Below, one piece after another: positions 49,653-61,118 of a stretch of 61,118 nucleotides of DNA; position 1 is the stretch's first letter, and every line of letters starts with the position of its first letter. A model generated the notes under the pieces. It was given only the letters and a program-made list of their open reading frames with translations, was not told the origin of the DNA and did no database searches. The stretch is taken from the NCBI GenBank assembly GCA_002224055.1, contig AZLU01000017.1, positions 230,540 to 291,657 of the forward strand. The letters run 5' to 3'. A program made the position numbers and the translations under genes. Origin of the DNA: Pezizomycotina sp. ARF18. Lineage: Eukaryota > Ascomycota.

Positions 49653-50348
49653 TTACAAGTATTTACAACGACCAATTTCCTTCTCAAGTTCCTCAATATA
49701 AACCACCATCCCAGAGCTAATCCTCCCCTCCTCCCCCGGAACAACATAATACTTCCCGACCTTTTCCTTTGCCAAACTAACAGGATCCCACTGCACATCC
49801 CCCATATCCCCCAACCTTCCCTCTTCCTCCTCCGCCCTCTCCAAATCCTCCAACGTCAACCCTTCCATCCCTTCCTCCGTAAGTAACGCCTGATCCCTCG
49901 TTATACCAACGCACGGTTCCACCCGAAGTGTCGACGGATTGTATCGCGCGGACGAAGTGCAATTGATCGTTGAGATCCTTTAACATTTTCGCTTCTTCTT
50001 CGGGCGATGAAGGAGGTGGGAGGGCGGATAGGTGGAGGAGATGTTGAAGTTTTTGCGGTGTTATGATGGGTCTGCGGGTGCCGATGGTGACGGGAGGAGG
50101 GAGCGGACGGAGAAGGTTGGTGGTGGGAGGATGGAGTCTATTGATTCGTTTTCTTCGGAAGAGGGTGTTTTGGAGAGAATTGAGGTTTCTTGTGATGGTG
50201 AAGTCGTCGTATCGGGAGCAGCGGCACTGGAGGATGGTCGCGAAAGTGCTCTTGTTTGTTGTATTGAAGGAGCAAGTGGGATTGGAGAGATGCGGAATGC
50301 TCGGGGTACAGCATTGAGGCAGCGGCGGTATAAGATAGGCGCTGCCAT
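49653..50348 (-). CDS. Mitochondrial GatC-like subunit of Glu-tRNA(Gln) amidotransferase
   Basis: GatC-type subunits stabilise the GatA/GatB enzyme that converts Glu-tRNA(Gln) to Gln-tRNA(Gln) for mitochondrial translation. The start at 50348 gives MAAPILYRRCLNAVPRAFRI, a basic, amphipathic mitochondrial presequence. A Ser/Pro-rich linker follows. After a frame break near 50,060 comes ITPQKLQHLLHLSALPPPS and LKDLNDQLHFVRAIQSVDTS, the GatC helix pair. A further frame break at about 49,925 restores VEPCVGITRDQA, matching the VDTSGVEP motif of GatC. The C-terminal part has WDPVSLAKEKVGKYYVVPGE and ends at 49653. About 230 residues and no clear intron. Fungal mitochondria can use GatF in place of GatC, so the exact subunit name is left open. 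Confidence 0.78.
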
Positions 50349-51645
50349 TGGTTCGCCGCTTGCTGCCCTGTAGGACTGCGATACCCTCAGGAATGAATAG
50401 TGTTTGGTGAAGACTGGTAGTCAGGTAGCTTTAGTGGGTTGCAAAACCGTATCCATACCTATGGCTTGAGTTTTTTGTAGCTTGTAAAGAAAACCTTCCT
50501 TGGAAGGTATAAGCAGCACGTACGGCTCCCTTAACACGCGCCAGAGCTTAAAGCAGCCAACTCCAAAGCTGCTTTCAGAATATTTGATTTTTTTTTTTTT
50601 TGAGGGCATTTTCTTTTCTTTCAAATCTTCTCCTATGCTCTTGCTGATTTCACTATTTCGGTCTTTTTCTTTCAATCACCTTCGCCCGTGTTCTTCTGGT
50701 AAGTAGAAGAAGCCCTCTCAAATTTTGTGCTTCTTTATATCTCCCCGGTTTCAACCGCGGTGAGTTTCGTGAGCAAAAGCTTCAGCCCTCATAAGCTTTG
50801 ACTTGATTTCATCTTCTCATAAAACTCGAACCGAACAACATTGCCAACATCACAAACTTCCTTAATCAGTAAGGCAAGAAATTACTCCTCTTCATTATCT
50901 ATAAGTATAAATATATCAATAGGGACAAAGGACTGGTAAGAACTTGCCTGTTCACGAAAGCACACCCGAAGCTGGGTGCTATAAGGTGCGTCACAATGCA
51001 TATCCAACTCGCAAGATCAAAGCTTGCCTTTCTCTGCCCTGGTAGGGCTCCCATATAGCACAGCAGCTTTCTGCTGCTTCTGCTTGCTACCCGCTGAATC
51101 GGAAAGGTGGGAGGGAGTATCCCTGCCCGCAAAGCCCCAGCAAAACGCATAAGCTGTCTAGCTTGAGCAATGCCTCGTGCAACCGCTGCTTCGGGGGTTT
51201 CTTTCGCTCCCAGAGCTCGGGAGTTCGCCTCGAGTCGAGAAAAAGCCCTCCCTTTCCTCCCTTTGAATCCCGGCAGTTTACCGAAACGAGGTTACTAGAC
51301 ACAGCTGACTTTCAACCGCATCTGGCCTGTTGAAGTGGAGCAGAACCTAAAAGCTAAAGCCGTCATTCTTTCCCACTGTTCTTTTTTAAGCTTCCCGGTC
51401 CTTGTCGTCCAATTTAAAAAAAAAAAACCAAAAAACCAAGGACTAAAAAAGCCTCACTCAACTTTAAGGAAAACACTCACGATAATTCTTAAAAGCTAAC
51501 AAGTGTCAACAATTCCTTATATCCTGTCGCTGCGACCATAGTAGACTATTCCTCCGTACGGTGCGCTGTCTTCCAAGCTCAAAAGTGCTTCGAGTGCTGA
51601 CATCTGCTCTTCGGTTGCGACAGAAAACGTGCAGAATCGGTCGCA
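50349..51645. other. Spacer rich in short hairpins
   Basis: No gene is recognised. Several perfect short inverted repeats occur: ACCTTCC-TT-GGAAGGT at 50493-50508, AAAGCAGC/GCTGCTTT at 50550-50575, AAAGCTT/AAGCTTT at 50776-50799 and CACCC/GGGTG at 50963-50978. The minus-strand open frame at 50,899-51,150 has no recognisable domain. A degraded transposable element is possible but not shown. Confidence 0.5.
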
Positions 51646-52238
51646 ATGTCGTCGAAAAAATCACTCGCCGCCATTAAGACGGTACAAGACCTGCGAGAAG
51701 CCCTGCCTCAGGTGCCATACCCGGAGGATGGCATGGGCGGTATCGTTAACGATGCTCCGGTATATATCCCACCTTCGTTTTGCTTGAAAGTGCCTGGGAA
51801 CTACGCGTTCCTTGTTTCTGTGTTCTAGCTTCGCTTCCAATGGGGTTCCCAGTCATTTCGTTTTCGTTTTCGCTTCCGTTCCCCAATGCTACTTTCTTCG
51901 CCGCACATCGATGGAATAGCAGATGTCAGGAAAAGTTAGCACTCCAAAAGCTCCGCGATGCAATTCAGGCAGAATACCTAGATAAAACCAGCCAATGGCT
52001 CGAAGGAAGAGAGTTAAACGAACCTGACGAGAACGAAGGCTCTGCTTTTGCGCTTCCTTGCGGAAGGGTTTCCTGGGGCATTTACTGTCCAAATCTCTTG
52101 GTTCGACAAGGCTGGCGGCGTTTTGCTTGCCTGTCCGAGCCTGGTGCACCAGGCCGTCGCTATACGCACACATTATATCCTCAAGCCTGGGTATGGGTCG
52201 CTCTAGGACTATTGTTCCTTTATCTTGGTTGGAAGTAG
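51646..52238 (+). CDS. Doubtful coding region, unknown product
   Basis: An ATG at 51646 opens MSSKKSLAAIKTVQDLREAL followed by YPEDGMGGIVNDAPVYIPPS and stops at about 51826. A second frame from about 51,930 to 52,238 encodes ALQKLRDAIQAEYLDKTSQW and LEGRELNEPDENEGSAF, then a Trp/Leu-rich end that might be membrane-embedded. The composition of these two pieces looks protein-like, and they could be one gene with an intron or a frame break near 51,820-51,920. No family is recognised. A long minus-strand open frame overlaps 51,889-52,242, so the strand is not certain. A relic of a transposon is another possibility. Confidence 0.25.
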
Positions 52239-52988
52239 GCATGCACCAGCACCTCCTCTAGACAAAGAGAATATAGAACAAAGCTCTGCAGGACTCACAG
52301 GAGCGCAAGCATGATGGCCGTGAGAAGTGCAAGGCTTGGGAGAATTTGACTTTTCGCAAGATTGCGTTGAGAATGGTTGGGAGGTGGAGTAAAAGGAAGA
52401 AAGAGAGAAAGAAAGAGGATTGAACGATATATTATTATTACGAATACCGCTATAAGCGGAAGTGGAAGCTCAGTTTCCTCTACTGAACCTTTTTTTTTTT
52501 TTTTTTTTTTTTCAGAGGTCTTCGGATTTGGCAGTGCCCATCGACGGACGACTCAGCGCTGTGTAAGCTGTACCTTTGTTTTGGTATAGGTGCACAGTGG
52601 TGACCACGATATCAAAAGCCCGTATCTACCACTTGAAATACAATGGAAGAAAACCTGCTGGCATTCTCTCGGCGGAAGCTCATAGAAATATAGCCACAGC
52701 TCCATTCCTACTTACTCTTCCTTCCTTCTTTTCCCTCTTCCTCTCTTCATATTCTCCAATCTTCCTGCTTTATGTCTTTTGGTCTATCCTCATCTCCCTT
52801 TTACCATTCAAGAGGAAAGAAGGTTCACAATCCAATCTTTCCATTTTGCTTTGAAAGAGATCAAGCAGTTACAGAAGAAAACATCAAATTGCCCTTCATC
52901 CCTATTCAAGGATCTCCTTCTTCCTATTGCCTTTTTCTTCACAGTTACTAGATCAAGTCTTCTACACTTTTCCCTCTTTTCCAAATAA
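52239..52988. other. Upstream region of the PFK-2/FBPase-2 gene
   Basis: It has a T run near 52493-52512 and a strongly pyrimidine-rich leader at 52,700-52,980. Words resembling a donor (GTAAGC at 52561) and an acceptor (TATAG near 52,590) suggest a possible leader intron. No coding region is recognised. Confidence 0.5.
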
Positions 52989-54913
<1,925 letters not shown>

Positions 54914-56301
54914 CCGTTGAAATCTATTTTTCTATTTTCCCTTTCTTTTCCTCCAAAATAATCTCCCCCAAAGATTTCGAAGAAAATCTCTTTGGTATGG
55001 CCTTAAAGAAAAGAAAGAAAAGAAGGCTGTTATCACTGGTGCGCGATGGGATGTTCTATTCAGCGAGCCGGAAAGCACATACTGTTTTACTTCTGTTAAA
55101 TCATCGCTCTTATCATTTGGGGAAGAAAACGGATTTGCAAAAGAATCGCTTCAAGGTTCTGTTCAATCATCTTTATTCGAGGTGATATATATTTTTTTTC
55201 CGTCATATACAAAAAAGATAGGCGACGGTGCTATATTCAGCTGCGTCTTTCTCTTCCTCTCAACTTCATTTGTTTTTTCTCTTCAAGCTGAAATTATTAT
55301 AGATACTATTTCGAGCGAATCATGTAAAACCCTTTTCCATCAGACATACTTCACTGGCGTTTCACTTTTTTGTACTTTTCCGGGGTTATTTAGCTACTCT
55401 TTCCTACTTCCTGTTCTCTTAGCCTTTCCTCTTTCTTGATATTTTGAATATAAAATATATCTGTGAATCCCTTTTTTTTTTTTTTTTTTTTTTTGCACAT
55501 ACCCTACTTACTCATCCTGTACATACAAAATAAATAAAAATAAAAACGGGCACATATATCTCCGTTGCAGTCGTCTTTTTATATGTAAATTAATTGTATT
55601 TTTTGCACGATGGGTGATGTGCTTGATATAACCTTTTCATCAGCTTATAATCCGCTTAACGGGATTGTTTTGTTTACATCCATTTAGCTAGCCTGGTGCG
55701 TGAAGAGATCATAATGGCAGTTGCGGGATTATATGGCTAGCTATTCATGAAAAACATTGCAACAACTAGCCTGAAAGGACTTTTCTCAAGAAAACATAAT
55801 ATATATATATATATATATATATAAAACTACTGATTATAGCCTTAAAACAATAAATATCCTTCAAACAAATTATTTTTAGTGTTGAAAAAGTAGTATGTAC
55901 ATAATTCATTTTTGGTGTACCTACAAGAATAAGCAATATCTGATTGATATTTCAAAAAATAAAAAAGGAAATGACGACAATGAGGAGTATCAAGATGGCA
56001 GCTATGAAACGAAAAACAAGAAAAGAGAAAATGCTTTGCAAAAAAAAGTCAAAAATATGAACAGGTCGTGAAGAAAACAAAAACAAAACCCGCAACAAAA
56101 AAGACGTTTTTCAAGAAATTCAAGAAGCAAGATTAAGTACAAAAGTAGTTGTCGTGAGAAAACAAAAGGTTAGAATCATCAAAGGTCGGTTCGGTATGTG
56201 TAATAAAAAACGAAGTCGATCTCCAATATAAAGCGGGTATTTTATATAAATATATAAAAGCTAAAGCAAAAAAGGGCTTTGGATTCCTTTCATTCTTAGT
56301 T
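54914..56301. other. Convergent spacer between PFK-2/FBPase-2 and the RhoGAP gene
   Basis: AT-rich 3' flanks of two convergent genes. It contains a 23-base T run at 55472-55494 and an AT microsatellite at 55799-55823. No gene is recognised. Confidence 0.65.
55799..55823. repeat. AT dinucleotide microsatellite
   Basis: Twelve uninterrupted AT units in the convergent spacer. A shorter TA tract lies near 26463-26488. Confidence 0.95.
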
Positions 56302-59300
56302 TTAGTCGTAGATGTCCATATCATCATCGTACGGGTTGCTATATAAAAAAAAAAAAAAAAAAAAAAAGGCAGTTAGCAACTATATATCTTCTCAAGTCTA
56401 AAAAGCATTGAAAAATGGGAGGCAAGGGTTTACTCACGACTCATTCGTGTTCCTTCTTCTTGTACTCAGCCTGCTTGCTGGAGCTGAAGATGCCCAACAT
56501 CGCGCTCTCCCTCTTCTTCTTCTTCTGGTCGGGTACACCGAGCGTTAAGTTATTGTTACCGCCGACGGCCAGACGGTCTTCCGCGGCGACCTCCCTGTTC
56601 TCCATCAGCGCGCGGAACTTCTGCTGGTCCTCCCTCCTCTTCTCCTCGGCGGACGGCGAGATGTCGAACGCCATCTTGCGGGGGGTCGTGGTAAGCCGAC
56701 GGCCTGTGCCGATCCGAGTGGCCGTGGTGGTGGATCGTCTGCTCCGTCACGTTCTCGATAACAACGGGCTCTCGTAACCTTCCTCGCCGGGGCGGAAGAA
56801 GATGGACGAGTACTCGAGTAGGAACAGGGAGAAGACGCCCGCGGGGATGTTGAGGGTGGGAGAAAATACGATGCCGACGTTGCGGACGGTCATCTTGTTG
56901 ATGTCGGCGTTCTCGACGACGGTGAGGAGGTGGCTCGCTAGGATCTTCAGGAGGGTGAAGTTTTCGACGGGTAGCTTGTGGACGAGGCCGTTCAGGTCAT
57001 GGACGCGCTTCAGGCGGTCCTCACTCTCGAGCACGGCAACGAAGTCACCGTGCATGTCGCGCGTGAGGACGGTGGTAGGCAGCTCGCGCAGGTACAGTTT
57101 AGTAAACCCGCAACGGCGTGGACGTCGTGGTACTCGGAATCGGAGAGGAGGTTGACGTCGGACTCGGTGTTGAAGCGCTCGCGGAGGGCCTTGATCGTCG
57201 TGTTCGAGCCGCTGAGGCGGAAGATACCTTCTTCCCGGATGGCGTTCTTAGCGTCCAAGTATTCTATCGATCGGTAGACGACGGAAGGGATCGGCAAGTC
57301 GACACCGATGGGTCGGCTCAGCTCGACGGCTTCGTTAAGCGAAGATCCGAACACGCTCCTGTTTGCAGGTATCTTAGACGGTTGGGGGCACCGCCCTGTG
57401 ACTGTGATGACGAAGCACTGTGGTTACCCGACGCAGCCGGGGAAGAGCCTCTCGCTCTGAAACCCCAGATTCCTTTTTCTTGTTCTTGTCCGCCAGCTTG
57501 CTTCCCCAGCTAACGGCATCGGTGATTACGTTACCGTTAGAAGGGCCGGAGATTGAGGCCTTGTTCCCTTGCTGACCTGAGGAGGGGAAGGAGTGTGGCG
57601 GCTCCTGTCGATAGGAGTAGGGCCACGGCGGGGCTTCGCCGGCGACGGTATCATCATAGGCTACACCGCGAACGCTGCTAGAGATGCTCGAGGCGTCGTC
57701 GTCCTTCTCTTTCTCTTTCTCTTCTTCTTCTTCTTGTCCTTCTTTCCTTTCTTTTCCCTTCTTGTTCTCATCCTTGTCGGAGCCATCTTCCTTGGAGACC
57801 CAATGTATTGCATTAGGCAATCAACCCATTCGTCTCTCTCGTATCGCTTTCAGCGCATAGGACGTGCCTGACATGACTGCCAGAGTCCTTGCGCTTGGGC
57901 TCGAGGATGAGGAAAGCGTGCCTGTACTGGTATCGCCGTTGGCTTCCTCGCCAGCATCTGGCCGAGGTGAGCTGCTAGACTGCTTGCCAATCTGGGCCTG
58001 GTGCAGCTTGATGGACCCGAGGTGGGCGCCTCCGGGGGTTTCAAAGTATCTCAGAACCGGACCGTCGAGGACAAAGTAGCGAGCTTTCCAGCCACCAAAG
58101 TTCTTACCACGCTTGGTGAGATAACCTTCTTATTCAATTACCGTTGGGCCGACTTTAGCTCCGGTAGTGCCCTTGGAACTGAACTACCCTCCTTGATGCT
58201 TCCGCTATCGTTACCGGCAGGGTCGAGGACATCGGACGAGATATATTCGCAGAGCGCATGTCCAGCCCGATCGTCGAGAGGGAAGATGTTCAGAATGGAC
58301 GCGAAGTAGTCTTCGATAGCGATCTTTCGTGCGTCTACGCGAGCAGGCGCATGTGATGTGAAGAGAGACTTCTCGGGCAGCCTAGCCGTGAAGGTCTTCG
58401 GGTTCGCAAATTGCCGCATCTTCGCGTCAACGGCGTTGACAGACGGGACATCCTTCTCAATTCTCCAAAGCTCGGCACCGTTGTTACGGGAGCAGATAGC
58501 CATCGTGAAGTACAGCTGTTCCTTACCCTTGGGGTTCTCGACGGTCTTCACCAAGCGCAGACGCGTGGAAAGCACCTTGGGATCGATTGTCTGCAGAGCA
58601 GGAGAACAACGAGAAGCTTCGGTGGAGCTTTGTCTTTGAGAGACGGAGCAGGACCCTCCGCGTTTTCTTCCTTCTGGATGAAAGGAACCGGAGGCTTGTC
58701 TTCGACCTTAATCTCTTTTGTCAAGGCGGTGAGAGGGGGCGAGTTACCCATGAGCTGTTCCGCAATCGTACCACCGGCTTCAGGCGATACTTTGGGCGAG
58801 TAAGCTCCGTTGGTTCTTGAGGGAGATCATACGGGGGCTTCAATGGAGCACGCCAAACCTCTGGCTTGCGGCGAAATCATGCGAGGACTGAGTGGGGCAT
58901 TCGTCGGAACACCTCCAGGGAAACCACCACGAGGGGATTGCGGCAAACCCATGAAATCACGGCGCAAAAGAAGGTGAGGCGGGGCCAGCAGCGCCTTGCA
59001 GGTAGGACTCCTAGGTCTCCGTGGGGAAAACATGGGAGACATTGGAGGTCTGTCGACCGGCCTAGGACTAGATGGAGACCGTAGGATCCAGAAAGTCCAG
59101 GGCTCTTGAAGCGAATCACCTGGGCGTCTAGTGGCTCCTGGGCTCGTGACGGTCACAACAGTAGATTTGATGTTATCTGCATCAGGAACCGGACGAGGGG
59201 AAAGAGGCATGCGTGGAGAAAGAAGACCACCATCTTCGTCACCATCTCACGGTTACGCTGCGACCACGGTCCTCGCTGTTTTCGTCGTTCTATATTTGAA

Positions 59301-61066
59301 ATAAGTAAAGTGTAAGCGAGAATCATCAGACTTATTTCCAGATCCGGATGGATCAATCCAAGCAGAAATCAGATTAATGAAAGGATGATTGGAAAGAAGG
59401 AAAATTTTACCTGGATCCTTAGGCTGCTCTTTCAAGACGGTGCCTGCGACTGCTTCGGAGTTGTAGTGGGCTGGTACGTGTTTTCTCGAGAATCCAGCTT
59501 TTGGCGTCGACCTCGGCCTTGGGTTCTGACGGTTCGGCTTCGTCGCTAGAATTCGATTTCCTGGGCTGGTGACGGAAGCTGGCTTCAGCTCGGCAATGTG
59601 CTGTGCTGGTTCTGGCATGCGTTCCTCGATTGCGGCGCGGATCGAGGAAATTTGGTCGGAATTCGACGGGGGGGTTATCGGGTACGGTGCAATAGTTCGT
59701 CGAAACCCGAAGTGGCGAAGCGCGGCCCGCATCTCTGTGCGTACACTGCTGTTACTCTTAGTATCATTTGGCGAGTGCTCCTCACTAGGCGTGGAGAATC
59801 GGCAGCGGTTCTGGAATTCATGGTGGTGGATCCGGGAACCGGCGGACGGCGGATGCGTAATCTTTAGCTTCTTGCGATATTCTCTTTATCTTTCATAGCC
59901 TTCTCAAGATCCCTGTTTGAGATCAGGATCATAGACCGTTGCTTATCAACGAGTCTCCAAAGCTGGGCGTTCTGAGACGCTGCCTGAGCTTTGTCTTTGA
60001 GTAAATGTGCGAATAAGTGTTTCAGCTGATCCTGCCGATTCGATAAGCTGTGCTATCTCCTCAGGAGAACTCGGTACGTGACCGTTGTTACCGGAACCGG
60101 TGAGATGGGAAATTGCGGAGTCGATGGATGAGGATCGTGGGGTCTGTCGGGGGAGGTTTGTGGAAGATTTAAGGTCTGGTGAAATGGCCTGTCGGAACGG
60201 AGGGCCTGTTCTCTGGCCACGACGACTCGGGGACTGACTGCATTGGTTTAAACGCTTGGCCAGCAGTCTGGGTATTGGTGACCTTTTTACGCTGCTCGTG
60301 CTAGATGTGCTGGCAGCAGAGCCGGATCTCTGGTGGGGCTGGAATTGCGAGGGACGATTCGTTACTCGATTCCGTAACGATCTTTGGAAACCAGGTTTCG
60401 AGGAAATATATTCCGCCGTATCCGACGACTGGGACGTCTCTGACGTCTGCGCTGGTGACGTGGCGGAATGGAGGGGCAACTACTTCAAAGCTATTTTGGT
60501 CTCCTCCCTCTGCTGGTGCTTTCCTTGGCGGGGGTGTTGTTCTGTGCTGGTTACGAGCTGCGGTATGGGTATACTCAGAGTCGTGGTCGTCTATGACTGC
60601 ACTCGAATTCTGATGGGCTCCTTCCCCTGCTTGCCGCCGCTGCCGCTGCTGCTCCAAGGGTTTCGTCCCTGAGCGTAAAATTGCTGCGTATCTGGCGCGG
60701 ACCTTTCTCGTTGGGAAACACGCCTTCGTCCCACCCAACGTCGCCCTTTTCAAACTCCTGCTGATTTCGGGGGGAGCAAGGGCGAGTTTCTGTGCTGCCA
60801 AGGCCTCCTGCGGCCTTCTTCGAATTCGAGGTTTTCTGGCTTGTTAAAACGCTCGAGGCGGGTGACGATATGCTGGCCGGATACCAGGGCTTAGAGGTTG
60901 GAACTGGGACGGTGGAGCTATGCTGCGGTAATGGACTGAGGAGAAGATGAAAGAACGGATGATGAAGGAGAGGAAGAGGAAGAAGGGGATGGTGAGGATT
61001 AGAAGAAGTATTGGCAGAGCGAGGTGGGCATCAACGAAAGGCGCTGACAGGGATTGGAAGTGCGAC
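56302..61066 (-). CDS. bem3: Bem3-type RhoGAP with PX and PH domains
   Basis: Bem3 switches off Cdc42 by GTP hydrolysis at sites of polar growth. From the N-terminus, a Ser/Pro/Arg-rich disordered region contains EEIAQLIESAGSAETLIRT and QLWRLVDKQRSMIL, a coiled coil typical of the filamentous-fungal homologues (about 60.08-59.88 kb). A proline-rich linker with SPRPVPDADN-like repeats follows. A PX-like domain (about 58.65-58.2 kb) precedes a PH domain with RGKNFGGWKARYFVLDG near 58.1 kb. The RhoGAP domain (about 57.36-56.78 kb) has IPSVVYRSIEYLDAKNAI, the arginine finger in EEGIFRLSGS, and TVRNVGIVFSPTLNIPAGVF. A basic and acidic C-terminal tail ends NPYDDDMDIYD after an intron at about 56,341-56,437 containing a 23-base A run. 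The start at 61066 is the only good ATG near the edge but is followed by an odd hydrophobic stretch, so the true start could differ. Frame breaks are frequent. Confidence 0.85.
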
Positions 61067-61118
61067 ATTGTTCTTTCTTTTCTCTCTCTTTCCCAATTAT
61101 TTATTACTTATAAATTTT
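61067..61118 (-). promoter_or_regulatory. Immediate upstream sequence of the RhoGAP gene
   Basis: The last 52 bases, read on the minus strand, begin with an AT-rich TTATAAGTAATAAATAATT stretch and then a purine-rich leader up to the proposed ATG. This could be core promoter or leader; the window ends too soon to tell. Confidence 0.35.

Overview
The window looks like nuclear DNA of a filamentous ascomycete (Pezizomycotina). The genes have many short GT-AG introns of roughly 60 to 110 bases with TACTAAC-like branch sites. The protein families are typical of such fungi: the HECT ligase Tom1, the repair scaffold Mms22/Mus7, a peroxisomal ABCD half-transporter, a Gyp5-type TBC protein, Sec17, a bifunctional PFK-2/FBPase-2 and a Bem3-type RhoGAP. 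I cannot place it below that level. AT-rich spacers carry many unusually long A or T runs.

Layout, left to right: the 5' end of rps6 (minus strand, cut by the window edge); a very large TOM1/HUWE1-type ubiquitin ligase gene (minus, about 13.1 kb); a 5.9 kb spacer; a Gyp5-like Rab-GAP (plus), possibly with a separate acidic first exon; a small candidate gene made of tandemly duplicated exon-intron units; an Mms22/Mus7 homologue (minus, about 7.3 kb); a small single-membrane-segment protein (plus); a peroxisomal ABC half-transporter (minus); a secreted Ser/Thr/Pro-rich tandem-repeat protein (minus); SEC17 (plus); a mitochondrial GatC-like amidotransferase subunit (minus); a doubtful open region near 51.6-52.2 kb; PFK-2/FBPase-2 (plus); and a PX-PH-RhoGAP protein (minus) that reaches almost to the right edge.

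Almost every gene is split among two or three reading frames inside single exons, even where protein similarity continues on both sides. This includes rps6, the HECT active-site region and the ABC Walker A motif. Losses of one base from short G, C or A runs explain most breaks, and both +1 and -1 shifts occur in the same genes. I read this as uncorrected long-read assembly error, not pseudogenes or recoding. Gene spans are therefore given from first start to last stop, and exon structures are approximate.

The genes are not an operon or an obvious biosynthetic cluster. They are mostly housekeeping genes for translation, ubiquitin ligation, replication-fork repair, membrane traffic, fatty-acid import, glycolytic control and polarity signalling. 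The least familiar parts are the duplicated-exon gene at 27.3-27.9 kb, the small membrane protein at 36.5-37.2 kb, the mucin-like repeat protein at 41.6-46.2 kb, and some non-coding stretches rich in short hairpins. I did not see a convincing new defence, mobile or metabolic system.
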